Positions 1-7,245 of a stretch of DNA of 19,007 nucleotides are shown piece by piece. The DNA is from Actinomycetes bacterium (GTDB lineage Bacteria; Actinomycetota; Thermoleophilia; Gaiellales; Gaiellaceae), in assembly GCA_030624785.1 (NCBI GenBank), contig JAUXJK010000010.1, positions 1-19,007 on the forward strand. The letters are read 5' to 3'. The position numbers were made by a program, and so were the translations under genes. Below the pieces are notes generated by a model. It was not told where the DNA came from. It made no database searches and was given only the letters and a program-made list of their open reading frames with translations. The first letter of the stretch is position 1; each line of letters begins with the position of its first letter.

Positions 1-195
1 GATCGAGTGGAGATCGTTCCGACGGCACCGGGGAGGATTCGCGCTGAGCTCAAGCAATCCTCCTCGCCAAGCGGCAATCAACCACCTGGCCGGATGCTCG
101 AGCGAACCATGAGCGCGGGCTTCCGAGGCGTCGCGTTACAAGAATGCGTGCCTTGCCCAAAAGATGCGTCCTTGCTGAAATGATCATGCTCTCAC

Positions 196-211
196 TCCCT
201 CAACTGAGGGA
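196..211 (+). promoter_or_regulatory. Stem-loop 1 upstream of the 63-codon ORF
   Basis: A perfect 7-bp inverted repeat (TCCCTCA, two-base centre AC, TGAGGGA). In RNA it would fold with 6 pairs and a 4-base loop, or slightly more. It is the first of two consecutive hairpins ending 11 bases before the ATG at 247. It could be a factor-independent terminator of an upstream gene, although the following bases (TTGTCC) are a poor U-tract. It could also be part of a 5' leader. The structure is seen directly; the function is inferred. Confidence 0.4.
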
Positions 212-217
212 TTGTCC

Positions 218-235
218 ATCACCCCGAAGGGTGAT
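218..235 (+). promoter_or_regulatory. Stem-loop 2, overlaps the likely ribosome binding site
   Basis: A perfect 7-bp stem (ATCACCC / GGGTGAT) closed by a CGAA tetraloop. The 3' arm contains AAGGGTGA, the only purine-rich stretch that could act as a ribosome binding site for the ATG at 247. Folding would therefore hide it. This is compatible with a translational switch or thermosensor-like leader, but also with a chance hairpin. There is no comparative evidence. Confidence 0.4.
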
Positions 236-246
236 TCACTGAGTCC

Positions 247-438
247 ATGACGGACGAGTCCATCTTCTACGCTGTCGCGAGCGAGAAACTTCAGAGAACA
301 CTCGCGTTCTACCTCACGCCGGAGGAGGCGCTGGCGGCGATGGCTAGCGTCACAGAGGAAGAGCCAGAACTCGGCAGCGACCTGAGCGTGGTTCGCATCG
401 ACTTCTCGGGTTCCGCGATCGTCGAAACCGTTTCCTAG
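247..438 (+). CDS. Small conserved-looking hypothetical protein, 63 aa
   Basis: The ORF encodes a 63-residue acidic protein without a membrane segment or signal peptide. Its composition looks protein-like: FYAVASEKLQRTLAFYL, then TPEEALAAM, an acidic linker, and a beta-rich C-terminus (LSVVRIDF). I have a vague impression of similar small actinobacterial proteins with a YLTPEEAL core, but I cannot name a family or function. The ATG at 247 is chosen because an in-frame stop lies shortly upstream. AAGGGTGA lies 12-18 bases before it, rather far for a ribosome binding site and inside a hairpin. A 128-codon ORF on the opposite strand (184-570) overlaps it and looks like a shadow. Confidence 0.5.
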   Translation: MTDESIFYAVASEKLQRTLAFYLTPEEALAAMASVTEEEPELGSDLSVVRIDFSGSAIVETVS

Positions 439-913
439 CCACTCGACGCCACGGCTCGCGCCGAACGTCCGGCGAGTCTCGCCCTCACGCGCGTGCCTTG
501 CTTGGGTCGCCGGGACCGTGATTCTCGGTACCGGCTCGGCTCGCAACATGCCGTCGGTCATTGATTCCAACCTGCATCTGTTAAGGAGCCTCCATTGAGG
601 CCGTTAAGCGACGGTGTTTTCACACTCCCTTGACCGAATCCTGATCCAGACTCCGCAAAGATGGCCGATATCGAGATCATGATGTCCAGTAGAGGATCGC
701 GGCAGGAAGCGAAAGCCGCCGAAACGAACAATGTCAGGAGTCAGCAATCACGCGAACCGACTTTCATCGGCCTCTACCTACACGATGAATCTGCACCGCT
801 CGGGAACTTTCTGTCGGTGCCGTCGATCCAAGCAGCGGGGTACCCAATCGGGGGTAAACCGATGCAACCAACCAGAGGTCAGTCCGATAGGGATGTGAGG
901 ATGCGTTAGCCAT
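439..913. other. 475-bp stretch with no confident gene
   Basis: Nothing here can be assigned firmly. Small inverted repeats follow the 63-codon ORF: GCCTC-CATT-GAGGC at 588-601, then CCGT-(6)-ACGG at 601-614 followed by TGTTTT. Together they could be a weak terminator. TTGACC at 630-635 resembles a -35 hexamer, but there is no good -10 at the right distance. An 82-codon plus-strand frame (661-909) stops 4 bases before the sigma factor ATG. Its sequence has no recognisable domain and low-complexity basic ends, so it is not called as a gene. If it were real, it would be a leader ORF coupled to the sigma factor. Confidence 0.4.
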
Positions 914-1900
914 ATGGCCAAGACAGTTGACATAACAGAACTAGACGAGCCCGCAGAGGACCCGGCAGGGTGGACATCGGCGGCCACGCTCGAGCCCGAC
1001 GCGAGCTCGGAAACCGCAGAGTCCTCTTCCGTCGATGGGGCGGGATACCAGAAGGAAACCAAGAAGGCACAAGTTGCCGACCAAGATCTCAGCGACTCGT
1101 TGCAGCTGTTCCTCGCGCAGGCCGCGCGCCATCAGCTGTTGACGGCGGCCGACGAGGTGACGCTGTCAAAGCGGATCGAGCAAGACGACCTCGTTGCGAA
1201 GCGCACGATGATCGAGTCCAACCTGCGCTTGGTGGTCTCGATCGCCAAGGGCTACCGCGGGCTCGGCGTCCCGTTTCTCGACCTGATTCAAGAGGGCACC
1301 ATCGGCCTCAACCGCGCTGTCGAGAAGTTCGACTGGCGCAGGGGCTACAAGTTTTCGACCTACGCGACATGGTGGATTCGCCAGTCCGTGCAGCGAGCCG
1401 TCGCGAATCAGGCGCGCACGATTCGAGTCCCTGTGCACGTCGTCGAGCGTCAGCAGAGGCTCACTCGCGCTTCCCGCCGCCTCGAGAGCCAACTCGGCCG
1501 CGACGCCACTATCGAGGAACTCGCGGAAGTCACCGGTCTTTCGCACCAGTACGTCGAAGAGGCTCTCGGAGCCGCGGTCGCCTCCGCATCACTCAACCAG
1601 ACAATCGGCGATGGCGATGGAACCGAACTCGGCGATGTTATTGCTGTCGCGACCGAAGACCCGGTGGGCGACACTGAACTACTTCTGCGCCGAACCTCTG
1701 TACGCCGCGCGCTCGAATCCCTTCCCGAACGCGAACGGCGCGTGATCGAGCTGCGCTTTGGCTTCGATGCCGACCCGTGGACGCTCGAGGCGATCGCCGC
1801 GGAGCTCGGACTAACCCGGGAACGCGTACGGCAGATTGAGCTCAATGCACTCCACCGCCTGAGTGCGCTTCGCGAGCTCGCTGGACTCACCGACAACTAG
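914..1900 (+). CDS. RNA polymerase sigma factor, sigma-70 group 1/2 (RpoD/SigA-like)
   Basis: A 328-residue sigma-70 protein that directs core RNA polymerase to promoters. Residues 1-60 are acidic and probably disordered, in place of a full region 1.1. Region 1.2 is at about 61-90 (LFLAQAARHQLLTAADEVTLSKRI). Region 2 runs from about 91 to 170 and includes NLRLVVSIAKGYRGLG, and then the -10 recognition segment YKFSTYATWWIRQSVQRA at about 145-162. Region 3 covers about 171-245. Region 4 (about 256-318) ends in the helix-turn-helix TLEAIAAELGLTRERVRQIE, which contacts -35. The near-consensus region 2.4 means housekeeping-type promoter recognition. The length and reduced N-terminus fit either a short primary sigma or a group 2 (SigB/HrdB-paralogue) sigma; I cannot tell which, so no symbol is given. 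GTGAGG lies about 13 bases before the ATG. The sod gene follows in the same direction 89 bp downstream. Confidence 0.93.
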   Translation: MAKTVDITELDEPAEDPAGWTSAATLEPDASSETAESSSVDGAGYQKETKKAQVADQDLSDSLQLFLAQAARHQLLTAADEVTLSKRIEQDDLVAKRTMIESNLRLVVSIAKGYRGLGVPFLDLIQEGTIGLNRAVEKFDWRRGYKFSTYATWWIRQSVQRAVANQARTIRVPVHVVERQQRLTRASRRLESQLGRDATIEELAEVTGLSHQYVEEALGAAVASASLNQTIGDGDGTELGDVIAVATEDPVGDTELLLRRTSVRRALESLPERERRVIELRFGFDADPWTLEAIAAELGLTRERVRQIELNALHRLSALRELAGLTDN

Positions 1901-1989
1901 CGATCCCGGGCGACCTCTCCGCCAGCCGCGACCAAGCTGCGGGTATTCTCGCGCGACCGGTACCCAATCTCGAAATTGGAGGAGCACCG

Positions 1990-2586
1990 ATGCCCTTCGA
2001 ACTGCCCGAACTTCCGTACGCACACGATGCGCTGGAACCGCACGTTGACACGCGGACCATGGAGATCCACCACGGCAAGCACCACAACGCCTACGTCGGC
2101 AACGCCAACAAGGCGTTGGCCGGCACCGAATGGGAGAACGCAGCCGTCGAGGATGTGGTCACACGCCTGGCGGACGTCCCGGAGGACGTCCGCCAAGCCG
2201 TACGCAACAATGCGGGTGGCCACGCCAATCATTCACTGTTCTGGCAAGTGATGGGCCCAGGCGGCGGCGGAGCACCCAGCGGCGCACTCGGCGACGCCAT
2301 CGACTCCACATTCGGCGGGTTCGACGCATTCAAAGAGGGGTTCGCAAAGGCCGGAGTTACACGATTCGGCAGCGGTTGGGCCTGGCTCGTCAAGACCGGC
2401 AGCGGCCTCGAGATCATGTCCACGCCCAACCAGGACAGCCCTCTTACCGAAGGCAAGACGCCGCTCCTCGGCCTTGATGTTTGGGAGCACGCCTACTACC
2501 TCAACTACCAGAATCGCCGCCCCGACTACATCGGCGCATGGTGGAACGTCGTCAACTGGGACGAAGTCGCGCGACGATTCGCGTAG
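1990..2586 (+). CDS. sodA: Superoxide dismutase, Mn-type signature of the Fe/Mn family
   Basis: A 198-residue Fe/Mn superoxide dismutase, which converts superoxide to hydrogen peroxide and oxygen in the cytoplasm; there is no signal peptide. The four metal ligands are visible: His27 (MEIHHGKHH), His81 (GGHANHSLFW), Asp163 and His167 (LDVWEHAYY). Gly77 in AGGH and Gln148 in the NQD segment are the residues usually seen in Mn enzymes, whereas Fe enzymes carry Gln near position 70. Mn use or cambialistic use is therefore favoured; this is inference from family rules. The start has an excellent ribosome binding site (GGAGGAG, about 6 bases before the ATG). The gene lies downstream of a sigma factor and near an ergothioneine locus, so the neighbourhood is rich in oxidative-stress functions. 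It converges on the ATP-grasp gene with a 30-bp gap. Confidence 0.95.
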   Translation: MPFELPELPYAHDALEPHVDTRTMEIHHGKHHNAYVGNANKALAGTEWENAAVEDVVTRLADVPEDVRQAVRNNAGGHANHSLFWQVMGPGGGGAPSGALGDAIDSTFGGFDAFKEGFAKAGVTRFGSGWAWLVKTGSGLEIMSTPNQDSPLTEGKTPLLGLDVWEHAYYLNYQNRRPDYIGAWWNVVNWDEVARRFA

Positions 2587-2616
2587 AGCTCGCCCGGCAC
2601 GACGCAAGGACAAGGC

Positions 2617-3801
2617 TCAGTCGGTCGCGGCAGATCGCGGCGGGCTGAGCCGAAATCCGCTCAGCAGCCCCGCCGCCCGTGCCCGGGCCGCCGCGATCGT
2701 CGCCGCACGATCCGCTCCAGACTCCACGAAGATGCAAAGCCGGTAGCTCTCGGCATCGTTGGTGCCTTGCTCCGAGAGCCTCGAGCCGGGCTCGACTAGG
2801 AGCTCAACATCGCCGCCGCGCCGCGGGACAGTGTCGACGTGCGCATCCTCGAAGACGCGTAGGCAATAGCTGAGGGCGAACCCGATAGGTGCGACAGCCG
2901 GCCAGTCTGGACGCTCGCCAACTGCCAGGGACATGAGGGCGTCGTAGCTTGAGTACCCATGCGTTAGCTCGAGCAACGCGGAGAACTGCGACGCAATTCG
3001 ACCGTTTACCTCGACGATCTTGGCGGCTCCCACTGTCGGAACGAAAAACTCGATGTTGAAAAACCCTCCATCGAAGCCGAGCGCGGGCAGCAGCCGTCGC
3101 GCTACAGCTGACAGCTCCCTTCGACGGGAGTCTCCGAGAGCCGTGGGATAGTCGAAGCGCTCGAAACTTGCCGTCCCCTTGTAGTTGATCGAATCCGTGA
3201 TTCCAACAACGGTGACGTGGCCGTCGTGTACGAATCCTTCGAGGGTTACCTCGTTTCCCTCGAGAATCTCTTCTGCGATAAATCCTGAGCACTGCCCGGC
3301 CGAGACGCCGGCGCTCACGGCGATCGCCTCGTAGCCACGCGCATAGGGACGATCTTGATCGAGTTGATCTAGATCCGAAGGCGCCTGGATAGGCACCGCG
3401 CTGTCGGAGAGCCTCCCAACGACCGGTTTCGCGAAGAATGGGAACGCGGGAACGTCGTCTGCCCCGACCGCCGCGAAATGTGGCGTGGCCTCGGGCACAA
3501 CGCGACGCTGAATCTCTCGTGACCAGAGCTTGTGCTGGCAGTTGATCACTGCTCTCGGCGATGGGCCCGGTAGACCGAGCCGCGCACAGACCAGTGCCGC
3601 GAGCAGCGCCGAGCGATCCTTGGTGCCGACCACCCCTCGGGGCTGGTGTGCTGCGCAGGATTGAACGATCCCATCGAGATCCACGTCGTCCGCGGCGTCA
3701 AGGTCGTCACCGACGAAGACCACGTCTCGAGACTCACCACTGGCGTACCCGACAGCCTCGCGATCTCGCTCCTGCGGGCACAGGAAGACGAGGTCAGCCA
3801 C
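2617..3801 (-). CDS. ATP-grasp ligase of unknown substrate, divergent from egtB
   Basis: A 394-residue protein with an ATP-grasp fold. Residues about 1-85 form a Rossmann-like pre-ATP domain (VFLCPQ, then VVGTKDRSALLAAL and LGLPG). Residues about 86-290 form the ATP-grasp core: Lys125 in FFAKPVVG for phosphate binding, the acidic EEILEGNEVTLEG strand at 177-189, Glu251 in FNIEFF, and EVNGR at 264-268, whose Glu and Asn are the usual Mg ligands. The C-terminal 100 residues are a family-specific beta region. Such enzymes join a carboxylate to an amine or thiol via an acyl phosphate. The substrate cannot be read from sequence. The start is GTG, chosen because GAGGAAG sits 7 bases upstream. The gene is divergent from egtB across 135 bp, so a shared control region is likely. 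A role in ergothioneine or low-molecular-weight thiol metabolism, for instance gamma-glutamylcysteine formation, is an inference from position only. Confidence 0.85.
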   Translation of the reverse strand: MADLVFLCPQERDREAVGYASGESRDVVFVGDDLDAADDVDLDGIVQSCAAHQPRGVVGTKDRSALLAALVCARLGLPGPSPRAVINCQHKLWSREIQRRVVPEATPHFAAVGADDVPAFPFFAKPVVGRLSDSAVPIQAPSDLDQLDQDRPYARGYEAIAVSAGVSAGQCSGFIAEEILEGNEVTLEGFVHDGHVTVVGITDSINYKGTASFERFDYPTALGDSRRRELSAVARRLLPALGFDGGFFNIEFFVPTVGAAKIVEVNGRIASQFSALLELTHGYSSYDALMSLAVGERPDWPAVAPIGFALSYCLRVFEDAHVDTVPRRGGDVELLVEPGSRLSEQGTNDAESYRLCIFVESGADRAATIAAARARAAGLLSGFRLSPPRSAATD

Positions 3802-3860
3802 GACGCGACTTCCTCGTGGCTCGTGCCGTTTGCCACGGGATGGTTCGCTCGCCGAACAAC

Positions 3861-3891
3861 TTGCGCCTGTCCATGCACGAGAAACTACTAT
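3861..3891 (+). promoter_or_regulatory. Possible promoter of the egtB-egtD operon
   Basis: TTGCGC (3861-3866) and TACTAT (3886-3891) are separated by 19 bases. Each is only a moderate match to sigma-70 hexamers and the spacer is long, so this is a weak call. A start of transcription about 7 bases after TACTAT would give a leader of roughly 38 bases before the GTG at 3936. It would also exclude the upstream ATGs at 3840 and 3873 as translation starts. Confidence 0.28.
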
Positions 3892-3935
3892 CGACCGACA
3901 CGACGGAGCCCGCAGACGGGGGAGGTCGCCCGAAC

Positions 3936-5270
3936 GTGAACGCCCGAGAACTCCAGGAAGTACGCAGCGGGAACCCGCCTGCGTCCAAAGAACAGCTCCG
4001 CTCTGCGCTCGCCGAGGCCCGCGAGCAAACGCGCACGCTACTCGCGCCCCTCAATGCCGAAGACCTCACCGCCCAGCACTCGACGTTGATGTCACCCCTG
4101 GTCTGGGATCTCGCGCACATCGGCTGGTACGAGGAGTATTGGCTTCTGCGCAAGCTTGGCGCGAGCACCCCGGCACGCGGTGGCTTCGACGAGATCTACG
4201 ACGCGTTCAGCAATCCCCGTGAAGATCGCCCGAACCTGCCGCTCCTCGAGCCCGCCGCGGCCTGGCGTTACTGCGACGACGTCCGTGCCAGCGTGCTCGA
4301 GCACCTGGACGGTCTCGATCTAGAAGCCGACAACCCCTTGCTCGGGAACGCCTTCGTGTATGGCCTTGTCTCCCAGCACGAACTGCAACACAACGAAACG
4401 ATGCTCCAGACCCTCCAGCTTCGTACCCAGCCCTACCCCCTCGGCACAGAAGCGCCCGCCACACTGAACGATGAGCCGCTGCTGCTGCAAGGCGAGGCGG
4501 TTTTCGAAGGCGGACACGCCGAGATCGGTTCAGACCACACGTGGTCATACGACAATGAGCGCCCGATCACCAGGATCACAACGGAGCCCTACGCCATCGA
4601 TCTCGCTCCCGTGACGAATGCCACCTTCGAGTCGTTTATTGCCGACGCGGGCTACGACACGCAGAGCCTGTGGACGTCGGAAGGTTGGAGCTACATCACG
4701 TCGGAAGCGATCTCCGCCCCGCTCGGCTGGGAGCGGGACAGCTCTGCAGGCCGGACGCGCCGGCGCCTCGGAAACCTCGAATCCCTGCCCGCTGAGGAGC
4801 CCGTGCAGCACGTGTCCTGGTATGAAGCAGACGCGTGTGCTCGCTGGCTCGGGAAGCGACTGCCCACGGAAACGGAGTGGGAGATTGCGGCGTCATGGGA
4901 TCCGCCACGTCAACAGACAACCGAGTATCCCTGGGGGGATACCTTCGAGACTGACCGCGCGAACGTTGGTCGCAGAAGCCTCGGTCCAGCCGCGGTCGGA
5001 AGCCTCCCGTCAGGTGCCAGCGCCCTCGGCTGTCATCACATGAGCGGTGACGTCTGGGAGTGGACAGCCTCCGACTTCCTCGCATACCCGAACTTCGAGG
5101 CCTTCCCGTACAAGGAGTACTCGGAGGTGTTCTTCGGACCAGATCACAAGGTGCTGCGCGGAGGCTCCTGGGCCACCAGCCCAGCGATCGCACGCACGAG
5201 TTTTCGTAACTGGGACTATCCAATCCGACGGCAGCTGTTCGTAGGCTTCCGCTGCGCACGCACTCTCTAG
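3936..5270 (+). CDS. egtB: EgtB, hercynine oxygenase / ergothioneine sulfoxide synthase
   Basis: A 444-residue non-haem iron enzyme that joins hercynine and a cysteine donor using O2 to form the sulfoxide intermediate of ergothioneine. The N-terminal DinB-like bundle carries the three-His iron site: His61 (WDLAHIGWYEEYW), then His148 and His152 (SQHELQHNETM). The C-terminal formylglycine-generating-enzyme-like domain (about 195-444) contains SGDVWEW, LRGGSWA and FRNWDYPIRRQ. Arg95 and Arg98 (NPREDRP) appear to match the Arg pair that binds gamma-glutamylcysteine in mycobacterial EgtB. That suggests this substrate rather than free cysteine, but the alignment is from memory. The frame is open further upstream (ATGs at 3840 and 3873). 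The GTG is preferred because GGGGGAGGT lies about 10 bases before it, while the ATGs lack a site. egtD follows after 28 bp. Confidence 0.94.
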   Translation: MNARELQEVRSGNPPASKEQLRSALAEAREQTRTLLAPLNAEDLTAQHSTLMSPLVWDLAHIGWYEEYWLLRKLGASTPARGGFDEIYDAFSNPREDRPNLPLLEPAAAWRYCDDVRASVLEHLDGLDLEADNPLLGNAFVYGLVSQHELQHNETMLQTLQLRTQPYPLGTEAPATLNDEPLLLQGEAVFEGGHAEIGSDHTWSYDNERPITRITTEPYAIDLAPVTNATFESFIADAGYDTQSLWTSEGWSYITSEAISAPLGWERDSSAGRTRRRLGNLESLPAEEPVQHVSWYEADACARWLGKRLPTETEWEIAASWDPPRQQTTEYPWGDTFETDRANVGRRSLGPAAVGSLPSGASALGCHHMSGDVWEWTASDFLAYPNFEAFPYKEYSEVFFGPDHKVLRGGSWATSPAIARTSFRNWDYPIRRQLFVGFRCARTL

Positions 5271-5298
5271 TCACGTCAATTTCAAGGATGAGCCAACG

Positions 5299-6285
5299 AT
5301 GGCACTGATCACTCCGCAGATCGACGTTCACCTCGGCCAGCAGGACGTGGAGCGCGCCCTGCGAGCCGACGTCACGAGCGGCCTCCAGTCGACGCCGAAG
5401 CGATTAGCACCGAAGTGGTTCTACGACGATCGCGGATCGGAGCTCTTCGACGAGATCACCCGGCTCCCGGAGTACTACCTCACCCGACGAGAGCGCGAGA
5501 TCTTGTATTCCGAAGCAGCGACGCTCGCGCGCCTGACCGAGGCAGATACGCTCGTCGAGCTCGGTTCCGGAACCTCCGAGAAGACCTTGCTGATTCTCGA
5601 CGCGCTGCATCATCGAGGGAATCTCGAGCGCTACGTTCCTTTCGACGTAAGCGAGGCGACGCTGCGCGCCGCAGCTCAAGGTATCGCCGAGCGCTACCCG
5701 GGGGTGATCGTCCACGCTGTGGTTGGAGACTTCGGGCGCCACCTGGACAGACTGCCCACCGAAGGTCGTCGAATTGTCGCGTTTCTAGGCAGCACAATCG
5801 GCAACCTCTTCCCGGAAGAGCGCATCGCGTTCCTTGCGACACTACGTGCCACGATGAGCGAGGATGACAGGCTCCTGCTCGGAACCGACTTGGTCAAGGA
5901 GCCGGCGCGACTCGAGGCGGCATACAACGACTCGGCAGGAGTCACAGCTGCGTTCAACCTAAACATCTTGTCGGTGCTGAATAGCGCACTAGAAGCAAAC
6001 TTCAATACGGCGGAGTTCGAGCACATTGCGCGGTTCAACGCTGAACACGAATGGATTGAAATGGCGCTCCGATCGCGCATCGCACAGTCAGTCCGACTCG
6101 AAGCGCTCGATCTCACCGTAGATTTCGCGGCAGGCGAAGAGCTGCGGACGGAGATCAGCGCAAAGTTCCGACGAGAACGAGCGGAGAGCGAGCTTGAAAT
6201 CGCGGGATTCGAGATGGAGCGCTGGTGGACCGATTCGAACAATGACTTTGCTCTATCCGTGAGCCGTCCTGACTCGATGAGCTAG
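5299..6285 (+). CDS. egtD: EgtD, L-histidine N-alpha-trimethyltransferase
   Basis: A 328-residue SAM-dependent methyltransferase that methylates histidine three times to give hercynine (N,N,N-trimethylhistidine), the first committed step of ergothioneine synthesis. Diagnostic segments are PKWFYDDRGSELFDEI (38-53) followed by LPEYYLTRRE (56-65), the SAM loop VELGSGTSEKT (86-96), PFDVS at 114-118, and FLGSTIGNL (162-170). Near the C-terminus are EISAKF and the W-x-TD motif with FALSV. The length matches the family. An AAGGATGAG ribosome binding site sits in the 28-bp gap after egtB, so the two genes are almost certainly cotranscribed. The PLP enzyme gene begins 23 bp after its stop. Confidence 0.96.
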   Translation: MALITPQIDVHLGQQDVERALRADVTSGLQSTPKRLAPKWFYDDRGSELFDEITRLPEYYLTRREREILYSEAATLARLTEADTLVELGSGTSEKTLLILDALHHRGNLERYVPFDVSEATLRAAAQGIAERYPGVIVHAVVGDFGRHLDRLPTEGRRIVAFLGSTIGNLFPEERIAFLATLRATMSEDDRLLLGTDLVKEPARLEAAYNDSAGVTAAFNLNILSVLNSALEANFNTAEFEHIARFNAEHEWIEMALRSRIAQSVRLEALDLTVDFAAGEELRTEISAKFRRERAESELEIAGFEMERWWTDSNNDFALSVSRPDSMS

Positions 6286-6308
6286 TCGCCGAGCGGCATG
6301 CCCACGCC

Positions 6309-7244
6309 GTGATCACCGAACAGAACCCGACGCCGGTTCAGTCGCTTCCTCAAGGGTTTAGCGGCCCCACAGGCGGACCCGCACAGGAACAGGTTCTTCT
6401 CAAACGCGAAGACCTGCATGAGCTCGGAGCGTTCAAATGGCGCGGTGCTCTACCAACAGTTGAGCGCTACCGTGCTCTCGGAGCCACAACGGTAGTGACC
6501 GCCTCAACGGGCAACCATGGAGCCGCCGTTGCCTGGGCGTGCCGACGCCTCGGCCTCGGCTCAATCGTGTATGGGCCACGTCAATGCTCTGAGGCCAAAC
6601 TCGAATTGATCCGCAGTCATGGTGCGAAGATCGTCCTAGCCGGCGCCGACCTGGATCAAGCCAAGGACGAGGCAAGAGCCATTGCTGCGGAAGCTGGACA
6701 CGCCTTCTTTGAGGATGGCCTGGAGCCAACACAGTACGACGGGTACGGGTCGATAGGCCTCGAACTCGTCGACCAGCTCGATTCTCCACCATCGGTCGTC
6801 GTCGTTCCCGTCGGAAATGGGGCTCTGCTCATCGGCCTCGGTCGGATGCTTCGTTCGCTCACGCCGAACGTTGAACTGGTCGGCGTCGTCGCTGCCGAGG
6901 CGCCCGTGATGGCAGAAAGCGTCGCCGCAGGAGAGCCCGTTGTGTCTGATAGATGCACGACGTTCGCAGATGGTCTTGCCATCCGCGTCGCGATTCCGGA
7001 GGCCGTCGACGAGCTCATCGCACTCGACTGTCGACTTGTTGCCGTCACCGAGCGTCAGTTGGCTCGAGCAGTAGGTGCCTATGCCGCTGCTGACATTCGA
7101 GTCGAGGGAGCCGGAGCAGCCTCGCTCGCCGCTCTTCCTCAGGTCAAGTCAGACGGCACGGTAGTAGCCATCGTTACAGGATGCAACGTCGACCAGGAGC
7201 TCTTCGAACGCGCCGTCGAGAGGCCGACGACGTTCCCAGACTGA
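6309..7244 (+). CDS. Fold-type II PLP enzyme, serine/threonine dehydratase-like; candidate C-S lyase
   Basis: A 311-residue PLP enzyme of the threonine dehydratase/serine racemase fold. The Schiff-base lysine is Lys43 in LHELGAFKWRGA. STGNHG (66-71) is the substrate carboxylate loop. VPVGNGALLIG (166-176) replaces the usual glycine-rich GGGGL phosphate loop, and a late VTGCN replaces SGGN. There is no ACT regulatory domain. Family chemistry is alpha,beta-elimination or racemisation of amino acids. As the third gene of an egtB-egtD operon that lacks egtE, it could perform the beta-elimination releasing ergothioneine, pyruvate and ammonia. This is inference; ordinary threonine or serine dehydratase activity is the conservative alternative. 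Start GTG, no clear ribosome binding site, 23 bp after egtD. It converges on korB with one base between the stop codons. Confidence 0.85.
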   Translation: MITEQNPTPVQSLPQGFSGPTGGPAQEQVLLKREDLHELGAFKWRGALPTVERYRALGATTVVTASTGNHGAAVAWACRRLGLGSIVYGPRQCSEAKLELIRSHGAKIVLAGADLDQAKDEARAIAAEAGHAFFEDGLEPTQYDGYGSIGLELVDQLDSPPSVVVVPVGNGALLIGLGRMLRSLTPNVELVGVVAAEAPVMAESVAAGEPVVSDRCTTFADGLAIRVAIPEAVDELIALDCRLVAVTERQLARAVGAYAAADIRVEGAGAASLAALPQVKSDGTVVAIVTGCNVDQELFERAVERPTTFPD

Positions 7245-7245
7245 G

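Noticed and set aside
1..183. Plus-strand frame 1 is open from the window edge to a TGA at 181-183
   Set aside because: Sixty codons with no recognisable domain and unusual composition; it could be the tail of an upstream gene but cannot be supported.
217..262. Possible hammerhead-like ribozyme around the stem-loops before the 63-codon ORF
   Set aside because: The conserved CUGAUGA and GAAA core elements are not present in the required arrangement.
184..570. 128-codon minus-strand ORF opposite the 63-codon ORF
   Set aside because: Arg/Glu-rich with no recognisable motif and without a clear ribosome binding site; the plus-strand frame looks more protein-like.
661..909. 82-codon plus-strand ORF ending 4 bases before the sigma factor
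   Set aside because: No family resemblance or ribosome binding site; mentioned only inside the intergenic entry.
970..1677. 235-codon ORF inside the sigma factor gene, and similar long plus-strand frames at 9178-9912 and 10153-11130
   Set aside because: Frame shadows of GC-rich coding sequence, with Arg-rich low-information translations.
3561..3935. Upstream extension of the egtB frame
   Set aside because: The extra residues are antisense to the ATP-grasp gene and show no EgtB similarity; the GTG at 3936 has the ribosome binding site.
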